Shown here piece by piece: positions 12,701 through 25,691 of a stretch of DNA of 64,000 nucleotides (its first letter is position 1; each line of letters begins with the position of its first letter). Both the position numbers and the translations under genes were made by a program. The stretch comes from Alitta virens (taxonomy: Eukaryota > Annelida > Polychaeta > Phyllodocida > Nereididae): the NCBI GenBank assembly GCA_932294295.1, contig OW028579.1:30763250-30827249 (forward strand). The letters are read 5' to 3'. The notes under the pieces were generated by a model. It was given only the letters and a program-made list of their open reading frames with translations. It was not told the origin of the DNA and searched no databases.

Positions 12701-15700
12701 ATAAGATATGAAGCAATGCATTATAATCAATATTTTTTCATTCCACAGGGCTACCATTGTATGTAAGTTTCATGCTTTTGTCTCAGGCAGTACAGATAAT
12801 ATGCATCAATATAATGTGATTTTGCCCCAATACCCAAAAATGTCCCTCTTTTACAGGTCTTTCTTTGTACACATTTTTATGCTTTTAACACATAATTTAC
12901 ACCTGTAGCTGGGCATGGTTCTACCAATATATGTTTGTCAATATCACAAAGTTAATATTAGGAATGCTTCAACCACCAGGTATCAAACTCGATGTACACC
13001 TCTATCAGCTCCGTCATATTAGAGATGAGGACGGGCCGTGAATTAATGCCCGCAACCGCCCTGCATCATAAGCAGCCCGCACTGCAGTTGATTTTAATTT
13101 TTGACCCCCACCCACCCCGCATCAGAGGAATCCTGTCTGTACCCGCACTGCCCTGCAGAGCCTGACAGTAAAGCCTGCCCTGCCCCACTGTCATTAAAAT
13201 GTAGACCCGCGATCATATCTGATGTCTAAATCAGTATATATTGGTACATGATCTTTGACAAGTGTAAGCCTATAATTTAAAGATCCAATGCACATTTCAC
13301 AGCAAATAACTAATATCCACCAACCTATCTTGTCACTATGCATAATTGTTAATGCCGTGGGAAAGGACTTACACCTTTCCCTCAGACAGATCTTACCATA
13401 CTCATACATCAGTGAAATTTAATGACAACTATGAAAATGACAAACTGTTGTTCACTACCTGTAGACAACTAAACTTTGAAAAACTGCCAATCTGCACTTA
13501 ATAAATATATCAAGTGCCCCAATATCTTAAAATGTTCCTTTTGCCCAAGTCTATCACTGTACCAAGTGTCATGATTTCTTTCAAAATGCACAATTGTTAT
13601 GGGGTTGGGAGCTATGCCGCAGCACTATGAGACCAGATGCTGAAGACCATGGTGACCTGGATCAAGATTTTTTTAAGAATACTACCCTCCATTTATTACA
13701 TGTGTTAGAAGCGGATGGATACATCATATTCCTTGAAGCAAAAGTCTAGTGTTAGACTTTTCAGCCTGATTTCACCAACTTAGTCTTTTTTGACATGTCC
13801 TAGCTAGAACATATCTAAGACCAAATAGGCTTGTCTGAAACTTATTCATATGTTTACAATGTTATTCTCTGTCAGGACACGTGTCTTAGAAGCCAAGTTT
13901 GTTTAACTAACAAAATCGCCTGTACAATTGCTAAGGAATTATAGTCCAAATGGCATGAAGTGAAGACATGCTTCTGGCTAGTCTTAGCAATTTTGTGTGC
14001 TGTGACTGACCCAGACTTTCAGGATATAATTTTGTAAATCAAATTACAGGGTGTCCAAGTTAACCTCAGAGTGTTTTTAGATAGAGAAAAGACTATTTTG
14101 ATGAATATGATAACATTGATTTAATTTTGCAAAAGATTAAGGTTAACGATTTCTTATTATTCCATACCAAGGAAACCAGCATGTCTCATCTGAACAGCTC
14201 ACTTGTTTGAAATTCTATGCTATGTTGGGCCCTGGGCCGGACTGAGAGTGTGGAACCTCCAGGGTCAGGAGTGGGAGGCCAGCTATAGTGCCAACTGGGA
14301 ATCAGGATGGGAGCAGGGGTCTCATTCAGCACTACATTGTCATAGCAAAGAGTTGAGTCGTATCAGTATCACTTCAGTTTGCAGTATAGTGTGGTGGGTG
14401 GGGTGGGTGGGTGATTAGGGCTTTACGTCCTGTATTTCTGCACCTGATGGGCTAATTAGGACAGGCAGGGACCATGGCAATGAGACGAAGGATGGAGTAT
14501 AGTGTAGTGGGTAAGCCATGCCATAGCTGCCATCCATAACCTGTTCACTAGGTCAAAGGGCAATAAAATGCATTTCTACCTTTCCCGGTTTAATTAGGTA
14601 TATTTATTGCACTCATGTTCACATTGGAAAGTTGAAAGGAGTGCGACATGTAGCACTATATTTAAGAGGAAGGGTTAGTCTGTTTTGTACAGATTTCTTA
14701 AATGTTGATTAAATAATAAATAATTGCATTATGTCTACATCTTGTTGACAAAAGGAAATGTACATAAAAGTATATATTTTTAATGCACATTTAATTATAT
14801 TAAAGGGTAAATGTTCTTATTAATATAGTCTGAATTCCTGGGATGACACAGTATGGATATCCTCTGTCACTGACTTCGACTTGATTCAGACTGCTTGCAG
14901 TTTTATGAGGTGTAATATACTGAGTTTGTTGCCATATATGTAACTACAAGTAAGAAAAATGGCATTGCTTGATCACATTTTTTTTACCATTAAAACTATG
15001 TGCTAGGCATGACACTCGAGTGGATGTTTAATTTGTATTTACAGGTATAGGTAGGAGCATAATGATATTTGTCTACAGGTAGTGAACAACAGCTTGTCAG
15101 TTTCATACTTGTCATTAAATTTCACTGATGTACAAGTATGGTGAGATCTTTCTGCCGGAATGTTTAGGTCCTTTCCCACAGCATTAAAAATTATGCATAG
15201 ACATGTAATCGGGTAAAAAATTGGTCCTGACACTAAAATAACTTATGGCTGCATGTTATTAGCCTTAGTATGTAAAAATTGAATTTACAAGCGGCAGTGA
15301 AGTCACCAAAAGCTCATTAATATAGATAAATCACTTATATAAAACAACTAACTTCAAGTTTGCTGTAGCCTCAATTCTCCATTGTAATTTATTTTGCTTC
15401 TCTGTGAACATAATAATTAGCCATGATGATGACAAGATGGCAAAATCACCATTGGAAATAATATTAAGTTAATTGGCACAGAAAGGGATTGAATAGAAAG
15501 CTGATTTGTTAGAAATATTCTGGCCATTTTGTGCTGCTCCAAACCTTTCATATAAAGTGCAATATAACAAGTGGACACATATCATGTTTCCGACTATAGT
15601 ATTGTAGTCAGTGAGATTCTAAAGACCTTTTGTTACCAAGGGGACATGATTGGTTAGCTTGTTAAAAGCTGCATGGTAGAGAAAATCAATCTGTGAAGAC

Positions 15701-18700
15701 ACAAGACATCTAGCGGATGAGTGGTACTAATCAATCGGAATATCTTTGCTTCCCTAACTATAAAGAACCCATTCAGTATTATTGTTTTCATACAGGTTTA
15801 GCAAGGATACGAACCATTATCTACTAAAAAGGCTATATATCGCCAAATAAATTGAACAAGCGGCAATGAAGTCCTCCAAATATGCTATCCAGAGAGCATT
15901 TAAAATAATGTACTTTTTGTCACTACAGTTTCAGGTATGTACACCCTTTGAGGGTTAGGAATGACGTCTATCTATCTATCTATCTATACCATAACAGCCA
16001 TAATCAAATCTGCCTGGATAAAACAGAAGGTACACATAAAATGCCTACATGCAAAGTGTTCTCCTGTATTTGAGAGAAACTTGACTTACAACCACAGATG
16101 ACATATACAGGACAACCAGAAATGACAATGCAATGATCTAGTGGATGAGTGGCACTAAACAATAAGAAGGCACTACAATTAACGTTCACATTAAGCATGC
16201 TTTAAATGACACTTCAGGGCCCTTCACACATAGCCGGATCAGACGTCGGATTGCCCAGGAGTATAACTCCGGCAAACTCCAGTTATAGCGTGTAGACCTC
16301 GTGTTTATTTCCGGCATTGTCCGTTATTGTGCGGGGCGATCTGGGACCACCTTGGGACTCCGGGGAAAAAACATGTTCAATTTTTCATGCCGGAGGTCCC
16401 GGAGTATTTAATCCATGTCAATCCGTGTTGATCCGTGTAGACCCCGTACACTACGAAGGTTCTTGAGGAAATCAATTTTACCCAGAAGTGGTCCTCCTAA
16501 GAGATAGGACCTACTAAGAATATGGAATGTTTGTGTGGTTGAGCTCTTCCATATTTCACAGTCGCTGTACACAACTGACTTTTCACTTTTCTATGTTAGA
16601 CACAGTCACCATTGCATTCTCCCTTCACGACCAGCCAACACCTGCAAAATTGCGAGTTTGGCATCTCAAGGACTATGCTGGGTTGGTAAGCAGTATCATA
16701 CAAAGACTTCCAAAGCCCTATTTGGTGTTATATACTTGTCTTATAGTCAAATATGATCAGACCCTGATGTACAACCTAGGTATTAAGTTCATCCGAAGTT
16801 AGCTCTGTAAGATGTAGACATCTATTTAATCTGTTAGATGTGCAGCTTAAACGTCAGTGTAAGAGGTGCTCAGAATTATTTCATAATTGTTAGTTTTACA
16901 GCAAAACATAGTAATATGTATTCAAGGGCATGGAGTTTTCATTATTATGAGTGAAGGACATAATTATTCCCAATGAAATTGCAAAAAAAAAAGATAAAGA
17001 AAATGTATTGGCCTGATATGGACCTGAAAGCCTGGCTTAGGTAAGGCCAATTAACTGATTTAATTCTGTGCTAAGTTGGGTAAGATCTTGGAGACTGACT
17101 TGACCAAGGGCTTGTATTATCAGTATTATTCTAATCAATTACACATCCTTGAAGTCATAAACAGCAATTCCTGTCTACACACCCAATCTAACAAGAAGTG
17201 TACTTTTAGCACAGCATCCAATACATAAACTGTTGAAATTATTTTTCACAAATGAATGGGTTAATACTGCAGGTTGTAGTCTTTGGGGTGCTGCCATGCC
17301 AAAAACTGAAGTGCTATGGATGTTTCTTATTTACTATGTTCAAACCTTGGTGTAAAAGGTAACTGCCGTACTATAAGTCTGCTCTTGTTGGCACAGACAG
17401 ATTGGAGTGTGTTGGGAGGGTTTGATGACTCTGGTTTTAGTTAACATGACCAAGCTGTTTGCAAGGGTGCAGCTGTAAATCCAATGCAATTCACATCTCT
17501 TTTACCTACTGAGTCTAGTTCCTCAGTTTGCGAGTTCTTACATGAAGAGACAGTATCTATAATAATAGCTTTATTTTGGATAGATTAATGCTGACAAGCT
17601 TATGTTCTATCTACAAGTGGCAAGGAAATTGAAAAGTGATTGTTACTACTTGCCTAAGAAAAAATGTAATTTAATTTAATATAAATGTATTTTATGAAAT
17701 ACTTTTGTTGTTGCTAGCACTCATTCCTTTAACTCGTTAATATTAGGAATGCTTCAACCACCAGGTATCAAACTCGATGTACATCTCTATCAGCTGTCTG
17801 TATTAGAGATGAGGAAGGGCAGTGAATCAATGCCCGCAACCGCCCCACATCATAAGCAGCCTGCCCACACTGCAGTTGATTTTATTTTTCCTCCCACACC
17901 CGCCCTGCATCAGAGGAATCCTGTCTGCACCCACACTGCCCTGCAGAGCCTGACAGTCAAGCCTGCCCTGCCCCGCAGTCATCAAAATGTAGACCCGCGA
18001 TCATATCTGATGTCTGAATCAGTATATATTGGTACATGATCTTTGACAAGTGTAAGCCTATAATTTAAAGATCAAATGGGCATTTCACGGCAAATAACTA
18101 ATATCTACCAACCTATCTTGTCACCTATGCATAATTGTTAAAGCTGTGGGAAAGGACTTGTACATTTCCCTCAGACAGATCTCACCATACTCATACTTCA
18201 GTGAAATTAAATGACAAGTATGAAAATAACAAGCTGTTGTTCACTACATGTAGACAAATAATATGATGAAAATACAAAAGGAAGCACTTGAGTATTCCAT
18301 GTCAATCCAGTCAAACACGGTATAGATCTGCACAAAAAAAAATGGAGTGCAAACATTCAAAAACATCACTAATGACTCAATGGTAAAAATATGATCAAGC
18401 GATGGCCTTTTCTTACTATTAGTTACACACATGGCAACAAAACTTCTGAAACTGCAAGCAGTCTCAATCATTTAAGTCAAAGTCAGTGACAGAGGATATC
18501 CATACTGTGACATTTCAGGAATTCAGACAATATTAATAAGAACATTCACCCTTTGATAGAGCTAAATGTGCAATACAAATATGTATGTGTGCTTTATGTA
18601 CATTTCCTTTTTGTCAACAAAGTATATGACACATTCATGTGCATTTGGTAAATTTCAGTCTTCAGAGTACCGATACATGGTTGATGTATTCATACTTGTA

Positions 18701-19324
18701 TTGTAAATATACAGGTTCTAAGTAAATAATTCCTTACTATTCAACGTCTTGTCTATATTTCAAGTAAGCATATCTCTTACTCTCCTTGTTAATTGTACAT
18801 TATATGGTATACGATAATGGAAATCAGCATGTTCAGTAATAATAATAATATAAAAGCCTCAGATAACAATGGATACTTGTTCTACCATATTTAGGAGGTG
18901 TGAATATATACTGAATTTGTTGCCATGAGTGTAACTACTAATGCAAAAAGGCCATCACTTGATCATATTTTTTTACCATTGAATCATTTAGTAGTGATGT
19001 TTTTGATTGTTTGCACTCCATGTGTTTTGTGCAATATATGGCTGGATTGACATGGAATACTCGAGTCTTTCCTTTTGTATTTACAGGTACAGGTAGGAGC
19101 ATCATATTATATGTCTACAGGTAGTACAGCTTGTCATTTTCATACTTGTCATTAAATTTCACTTATGTATGAGTATGGTGAGATCTGTCTAAGGCAAATG
19201 TGGAAGTCCTTTTCCACAGCATTAACAATTATGCATAGACATGTAATCGGGTAAAACAATTGGCCCCAACACTAACATAACTTATGGCTGCATATTATTA
19301 GCTTTAGTATGTAGAAACTGATTG
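6736..19324. repeat. Internal region of the foldback element: repeated modules, no gene
   Basis: This AT-rich core consists of shuffled copies of a few modules. About 6740-7270 recurs inverted at 15285-15770. About 7265-7990 recurs directly at 18180-18880 and inverted at about 14760-15260 and 18890-19310. About 12952-13460 recurs directly at 17738-18250. About 10130-10560 is inverted against 12830-13600. An (AT)n tract at 8056-8099 lies between two copies of tcagcatgttcattaattataat. All ORFs are short and look random. Confidence 0.7.
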
Positions 19325-22237
19325 TACAAGCAGCAGTGAAGTCGCCAAAATGCTCATTAATATAGATAAAATGTCTTATATAAAACAACTAACTTCAAGT
19401 TTGCTGTAGCCTAAATTCTCCATTGTAATTTCTGTTGTTTCTCTGTGAATATAATAATCAGCCATGATGATGACAACATAGAAAAATACACCATTGGCTG
19501 CTTATATATTCATAGGATAGCACAGAAACAAAGGTTCACAAAATGTCCTCTGAGCAATTCAGATGGTCAATACAAACCACCTTCTGACAGTTACCATGAT
19601 GAACTTTCATGTAGAAATGGCTTAGATGTGTTGGAGGTAGGCATCTTTTTAACTACATTGCAACAAATGTAACAAACACAGGCATCACATAGGGTACAAT
19701 GTTTCAGACACTGAAATGCCACAAAAGCCTTGATTGCCATTTAACTACATGGATATCCGAGTTACAAATTTGAAAGCAATGTGTGGTCCTTCTGTCTATC
19801 TAATTATCAGATTGTTTTGAAGAGTCTATAAGAGCATAATTCCATATAGTCATCAATGTTTGTTTTAAATGTCTTTCTTCAGTAATATATTTCAACAGTA
19901 TCAGTACATTTTCTGATAGCAACAAATTATTTTGTAATACTAATTGTTCTGTGTTACTACATCTGAATTAACCTTATCATATTACTACTATGTTATAAAA
20001 CCGAAAGAATTTGTGCAAAGTTGTGCATATTTTCCAGTTTATTTTTCCATGTCAACCTACACAAAGGTTCAAAATTAAACATATTTAACATGTCTTTCTT
20101 CAGTAATTCTCAATAATTCAATTCTAAATTCACAATCTCTGTTTCATACAAGTACATCTGATTGGTTTCCTTACAAATGCAAAATAAATCAGAAGACAAG
20201 TTCTTAATGTTGAGGTTTTACAGTTATACAGATCATTCATAAACTGCTTGTTAATCCTATATCAGCCATTCTTATCAACCTGTACAATTCACAATCTCTG
20301 TTTCATACAAGTACATCTGATTGGTTTCCTTACAAATGCAAAATAAATTCATTCATATACTGCTTGTTAATCCTATATCAGCCATTCTTATCAACCTGTA
20401 CAACGGTCTTGTCATTTCAACCTTCCTCCTAATAATTGTTGGTAACAAGCCTATGTCACCGAAAACTCAAGTTACGTAAGTACATGGTAGGTAAGGCCAT
20501 TCATAATGATTACAGCTTACAAGGTTGAATATTATACTGCAAATTAGGAAATTTAATGAAAGTCACTGTCATTACTAATTAAAAAAAATGGAGACTGTGC
20601 TCAGTTAGTTAATAAATTTCAAGCAGAAGTATGGTGCTTACGATCTACATGACACAGACCTATGGAAGGTTATCTTATTTTTAATTATTATACATGTGTG
20701 TGTAAGAAACAGTGTTGTATGTGCTGAACTCTAGTCTATATAAGCTGAATAGGACAAGATATACCTGCAGACATCATTAAACAGAGATTAGCATCTCATT
20801 GAACACACTGCCACTGATTGCCTAAGGGCAATATGTAAGGAGTTCCATTATATGAGATAAAATGATGTGCCCTTTTTTTAACTATAATTCAATATGTGTA
20901 ACAAACCTTGCTGTTGATATATAGCTATACATACTTGCATATCTCAACTTATCAATATTAAGGTTGTCATGATAGTTCTTTAAACATATAATAAGATCAG
21001 TAAAGAAGTCGTTACTCCTTACGACCTCTATGTAATGTTCTTCAGCACACATTAAACATGGTACGATGTTATATGCAACCCATGTGAGATTATATGTCTC
21101 TGTTGGCGCACGTTTGCAATCACCTAAGGCATAAAATTTAACAACCCAGTCTGAACATTGTTCCATACATTTAGCTGGCATGCCTGATAGATAATAATCA
21201 CTTATACACTCATTTAAAGATGTGAACAAATTCTCTGAGTTGTACAATAGTGTTAAACATTTAGGATCCTCACAATCAGGATACGAAAAAACGTACCATC
21301 CTATTGTGTATGACATGTTAATCTTAGACTGGTTGTCTGTATTATTCTACTGTGCATCTATTGTCTTGACTGTTCTCAACTGATGCATGTAGTGCGACAT
21401 CAGCGTATTATTCATCCTGTTATGTTTGAAAGTAAGGGTCTTATTCTTGAACTATGAAGGGCGCCACCTGTTGCTGTTATAATCTGTAACCATAACCGCC
21501 ATCTAGTGGTCATTAAATCATGCCCTCTAAAACGAGCTGTCATACATCATGTTAACATTCTATACAGAGAGGTTCACAAGAAACCCCACTCATTCACTTA
21601 TATATCAGCCAATAGTATGTTGTATTCTGAACACTCTTACTGGGTAAATAATGTTCTGTGTTACTACATCTGAATTAACCTTTTATTACTACTACTATGT
21701 TTTAAAAACAGGAAGGATTTGTGCAAATTGTGCGAAGTTGTTCTATTGGTACATATATCACTCTTGCAGTATTATTCTTCAACATGGGTGAAAGATGGTT
21801 CATTCTTCAACCTTTCACATACAAACCAAAACAATAGTTCTACACATTGTTATACCTATCACGTACTATATAACATCAGGCCACTAGCACCACCTGTCGT
21901 CAACTTAGGAAGCTCAAGATTGGTACAAATAAGTGTCAGATAGATCATTACTCAAAACAATAATTCCAGGATTGTCACACTTCTCACGTCCTCTACAGTA
22001 ATCAAACTATAGCCCATGGTATTCCACATCTTCTATAGTAATCACACTATAGCCCGTGGCGTTCCACTGGTTCATCGGTCATGCAAAGAGGATGGGTTAG
22101 ACCCTCGGGCACCCATTCGAGGCATGACATCCATACATATCGTCGAAGCGCCACCTAGCGGCCACCGTCATAGGTACCACTAGCACCACCTGTCGCGGGC
22201 CACCAGAAGCTACGTTTTATAGTAGCATTCTAACTAC
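19325..22237 (-). repeat. Right inverted arm of the foldback element
   Basis: The arm is the inverse of 4132-6735. Its inner block (about 19325-20890) and outer block (about 21628-22237) match the left arm. Between them lies about 730 bases absent from the left arm, which hold the Cys-rich ORF at 20882-21316. Confidence 0.8.
20882..21316 (-). CDS. Cysteine-rich ORF of unknown function in the right arm
   Basis: A 144-codon ORF with about ten cysteines, including pairs such as AKCMEQC and PCLMC. It has no signal peptide or membrane segment that I can see. It occupies the segment found only in the right arm of the foldback element, and it is the longest ORF in the 18 kb. I do not recognise the family. 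It could be a captured host exon (an acceptor-like caatag sits just inside its start), a passenger ORF, or chance. No promoter is evident. Confidence 0.3.
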   Translation of the reverse strand: MSYTIGWYVFSYPDCEDPKCLTLLYNSENLFTSLNECISDYYLSGMPAKCMEQCSDWVVKFYALGDCKRAPTETYNLTWVAYNIVPCLMCAEEHYIEVVRSNDFFTDLIICLKNYHDNLNIDKLRYASMYSYISTARFVTHIEL

Positions 22238-22245
22238 TGATGAGA
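22238..22245 (+). repeat. 8-bp target-site duplication, right copy
   Basis: TGATGAGA directly follows the right tip CTAACTAC and is identical to 4124-4131. Confidence 0.85.
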
Positions 22246-22451
22246 AATCAACAAACATAAGCCGGACATAGGATCTTGGTTTGTCAAGATGTTTGTAAAT
22301 GCTGTTCAGTAAAGTCATTGTAGCATCTTCTACACCCCTTCTGGGAGGCCCATTTGTGCACAATTTTTAGGTTTTGATTATTGTAAATATTTGGAAAATT
22401 TTGTTCCTTACCCTGTATTTCATTAATTTGATCCAATTTTTGTTTGCTCAG

Positions 22452-23871
22452 GAACAAGCACACAGATGAGGAAGTGGCAGCCGCTGGAAGTGGTAACCAC
22501 GATTTGACGTTGAATGTCAGGGTAAGATTCACTCTTAAGTTGAGAATTGTAGTCATGAAGGTTACCCTTGTCTCAGTTGCCCAGGAATGCAATGCAAAGT
22601 TCAGCCATTGGATCTTGACTTTTTTGGCCAAATTTGTGACATAAATTTAGAAAAAAATAAGAGAAGAAAGCTAATTGTATTCAGATTACAGTAAGAAATA
22701 TCTTGTGTCTTGTTAAACTCTTGTATGTAGTAGTGAAGTGACAACTACATGAGAAAAAAGAGAAAGAAACCAGGCTGATGCTATAACTCCTCTCTTGGAG
22801 TATGCCTGCATTACTTAGTTGATTCTTCACAATTTTTTTTGCAGGGAACCCCCACTCCAATGGACATAAGTTCGCCAGAACAGCCATGCCTCGAGGCGTC
22901 TTTCCAGCCTGAGATCATCACAGAAGCAATGGAAGTTGCTGCTGATGCTATTCAGAGGGGAAAACATGGTGATGCTCAGAAGGATGTGACTGCAGACATG
23001 GAAAATATAGAGGTGACTGTGGATGGACCTGAAAAAATTAGTGACAGAGTTTCGGATGCAGAATCAAATGATGCAGAGATGACTAATAACAGTGCAGATG
23101 GAGCCAAAGACAGTACTGTGACATTAGAGAGCCTAGAAATGACCTCAGAGGGCTATATTGTCAATCTTGCGAAGGATACCAGCATGGAAGAAGCAAAAAA
23201 TGCAAGTATTGACAGAAATACGGGACTAGATGAGAAGGCCCTCAGTCCTGAGGATGATAGGAAAAAAAAGTCAATATTAACCAAGAAAGGTAAAGATGAC
23301 AAGGAGAATGAGGATCCAGCAGGAAATACCTCAACCAAAAAAAGAGAAATGTTCAAAGATCTTCGCAGAACCAAAAGTACAGCTGAGAATGATAGGCCAA
23401 GACGCAAGACATTGAAAACTTTGATTAAGAAAGACTATGAAAAACCTGAGGCCAAGCAAGCCAAGGTTGGTTCTCCCACATCTGACAATGGGAAAAATTT
23501 AAAAGAAAATGATAGGTCAAAGTTCAACAAAAACATCGTGAAGCAGAAGAAAGCAGACATTATTTCAAATTCTTGCAAAAAAGTTACTGTAAATATAGTT
23601 CGGTTGGACCTAAATAAGGAAGAGAATATGGAAAAACAGGTGACCGAATGTAATCCTCCCAAATCAAAATTGACACAGACTAATGAGAATGGTGAAAAGA
23701 AGTCCAAGTCTGCCCCTAGAACAGGAATGAATTTCACCAACAGCAAAACCACACCTATCAAGCCTACTTCTACTCAGGTAAAGACAACGGGAAGTGTATC
23801 ACATCCCACATCAACGAAAGCCAGCAATTCAACTGAAAAGCCACCTGTTGCATCAAGGTCCAGGCCAGCTG
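22452..23871 (+). CDS. Linker exon and long Lys/Glu-rich exon of the chimeric gene
   Basis: Exon 22452-22521 (acceptor gctcag, donor gtaaga) starts in the phase left open by the exon ending at 2304. It runs in phase 0 into exon 22845-23871 (acceptor tttgcag, donor gtaagt). The second exon encodes about 342 residues of low-complexity, highly charged sequence. It is first acidic (TEAMEVAADAI and many Glu/Asp/Ser), then rich in Lys/Arg and Ser/Thr/Pro (RRKTLKTLIKKDYEKP, KPTSTQVKTTGS). It resembles a disordered nuclear or cytoskeletal linker, and no domain is recognised. It ends in phase 1, ready to splice to the first Ig exon at 24435. Confidence 0.6.
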
Positions 23872-24434
23872 GTAAGTTTCCGCACCAGAATTGTATCTTT
23901 TTTTTTCAGTGCAAGACCTAGAAGATAATTAGACCTTGGGTGTTCACCTCACCACAGCTATTAAAAGTGGTGTTGAACCTTTACTAGGTACTCAATGAAG
24001 TTTGTTTTACCAGACCACCTGGTACTTCATTGGACCATATATGTGGGGCATCACACAATTAGAGACCTTGTGGGTGAATTTTTCAAAAATTGATTTGTAA
24101 TAAGAGTGCTTAAGTAAAACATGTCTATTTGCTAAAAATGTCATTTGGGAAAAATTTTTCTCTACACTGCTCAAAATTTATATACGCCATCTGGAACATG
24201 AATTGGTGTTATTGTCTTCCCGGCATGAGCAGAAGCAAAGATCTGCGGCCCCAAACATTAAGATGAGTAAAAATAAAACAATGACCTTTGACTATTTGAA
24301 CAATGACTGTGACCTATTTGTGAGTGACCCTTGACCTATTTCAGAGTCCCCTGTGACCTCAACTGTGGCGTGTCCATTTATGTCATTTGCATAATTATCT
24401 CATTTGCATAATATCATTCGATTTGACCTTCCAG

Positions 24435-24701
24435 AATCTTCAGTGACATTCACAGTGCCCTTGCAGGAACAGACGGTCACGGAGCAAGATGCCGCAACTT
24501 TTGTTTGCGAGGTCTCAAAACCCAACAAGGTCGTTCAGTGGTTCAAGAATGGTGAAGAGATCAAACCAGACGATCACTTCCAGATCGTGGTGGAAGGAAC
24601 CGTCCACAAACTGATCATCAAGGACAGTATGCTTGATGACACTGCAGAATATACTGCTAAGATTGGTGATGCTTTAACCGCTGCTAAGCTGCAGGTCAAT
24701 G
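24435..24701 (+). CDS. Ig (I-set) domain exon 1, titin/obscurin-like
   Basis: One phase-1 exon encodes a whole 89-residue I-set immunoglobulin domain: Cys in AATFVCEVS, core Trp in VVQWFKNGEEI, and the E-F region HKLIIKDSMLDDTAEYTAKIG. The second core Cys is replaced (YTAKIG), as is common in muscle-type intracellular Ig domains such as those of titin, obscurin and twitchin. Such domains mediate protein binding in sarcomere-type scaffolds. The exon is flanked by ttccag and gtgagt. The domain is certain; its membership in the SET/recombinase gene rests on order, strand and phase. Confidence 0.85.
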
Positions 24702-25146
24702 GTGAGTATTAGACCCTATTAGCCAATCAGTAATATTTTAATATTAATCCCTTTTTGATGTCTCTAAAGTGGAGTAGTTTATTGTGCTGTAAAATGCAGC
24801 GATTTTTGCATGATATGAGGTATGTTTACCAACTTCTGTTTGATGGTGCATGCCGGTTGACCTATTAATATACTGTATGTGACGTGTTATACATCTGCTA
24901 AGCATTTGGATACTTTTTCTGCTGCCCAGACGGTGCGTGTCAGAAATTTTCCCAGTTGGGAACAGATGTTCCACTTCCAGCTGAATTTCATGGAGATCAT
25001 GTTATTCTTCAGTTCTTTCTCTTTGCGAAAAGTGTAAAAAGACCTGTTCAAAATTGAGAGACATGACCTCACTGTTGTTTTATTGGCTGATCTTCCTTAT
25101 TTGATGTTTCATTACAAAGTATCATTCATTTATTGCTTTATTTCAG

Positions 25147-25295
25147 AGCTGCCCCTGGACTTCAAAAAACCTTTGAAGGATTTCAGGTGCACAGAGAATG
25201 AGACAGTCACGTCTGAGGCTGAACTGAACAAACCAGACGTCCCCGTCACTTGGCTGATGAACGGCCAGCCTATCAGTGCTGATACAGAGTTCACT
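25147..25295 (+). CDS. Ig domain exon 2, first half only
   Basis: The exon runs from a tttcag acceptor to a gtgagt donor and encodes the A-C' strands of a second I-set domain, with Trp in VPVTWLMNGQPIS. It breaks off at ADTEFT in phase 0. The next exon at 25692 resumes in phase 0 at what looks like the G strand (GKLMVDE), so about 30 residues of the D-F strands are missing. I see no exon that could supply them in 25296-25691, which instead contains repeat-like sequence (acagtggaacccctcctaac at 25320). Either an exon was lost or the domain is a relic. Confidence 0.7.
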
Positions 25296-25691
25296 GTGAG
25301 TCCACGCCAAAATGTAGACTACAGTGGAACCCCTCCTAACGACCACCCAAATATTTAGACCACCCTTCAATTAAGACCACTTTAATCAAGCCCAAAAAGA
25401 CACGATTAATGGTGGATTGTTCCAGAATTACGTGTACAACCACCTTGATATAATCCCTAAATTATGAGCAAAAGGCCACATAATAATCATTGAACTAACT
25501 ACATGTTATATTTTATAACACAATATGTTGTTTCAACATCACACGTGACTCAGCAAACAACACCCAGCAACAGTGCCCCCCTGGATAGTCATTAGTGTGA
25601 GCAAGGACTAGCGTTGCAGTCAGAAAGCTACATAGTAAGTAAGGTAAATTTTTTTAAAAATTGGATAATTATGTTGTTTCATCCATTTCAG

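Larger units (their letters stand above)
4132..22237. mobile_element. 18.1-kb foldback DNA transposon with long inverted arms
   Basis: The left tip GTAGTTAGAATGCTACTATA is repeated in inverse at 22218-22237, and the outer ~600 bases of each arm are nearly identical. With shorter matching blocks the arms run to about 6735 on the left and begin at about 19325 on the right. An exact 8-bp duplication flanks the element, so it moved as one unit into an intron. I find no transposase, polymerase or long ORF inside, so it is probably non-autonomous. An 8-bp duplication with long terminal repeats suits Mutator-like or hAT/P-type transposases, but the tip sequence does not decide between them. High arm identity points to recent insertion or gene conversion. 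Confidence 0.85.

Noticed and set aside
16527..18039. ORFs of 91-96 codons in the foldback core
   Set aside because: No motif, no splice context, and they lie in repeated modules.
23153..23761. Minus-strand ORFs across the Lys/Glu-rich exon
   Set aside because: Low-complexity shadows of the plus-strand exon.
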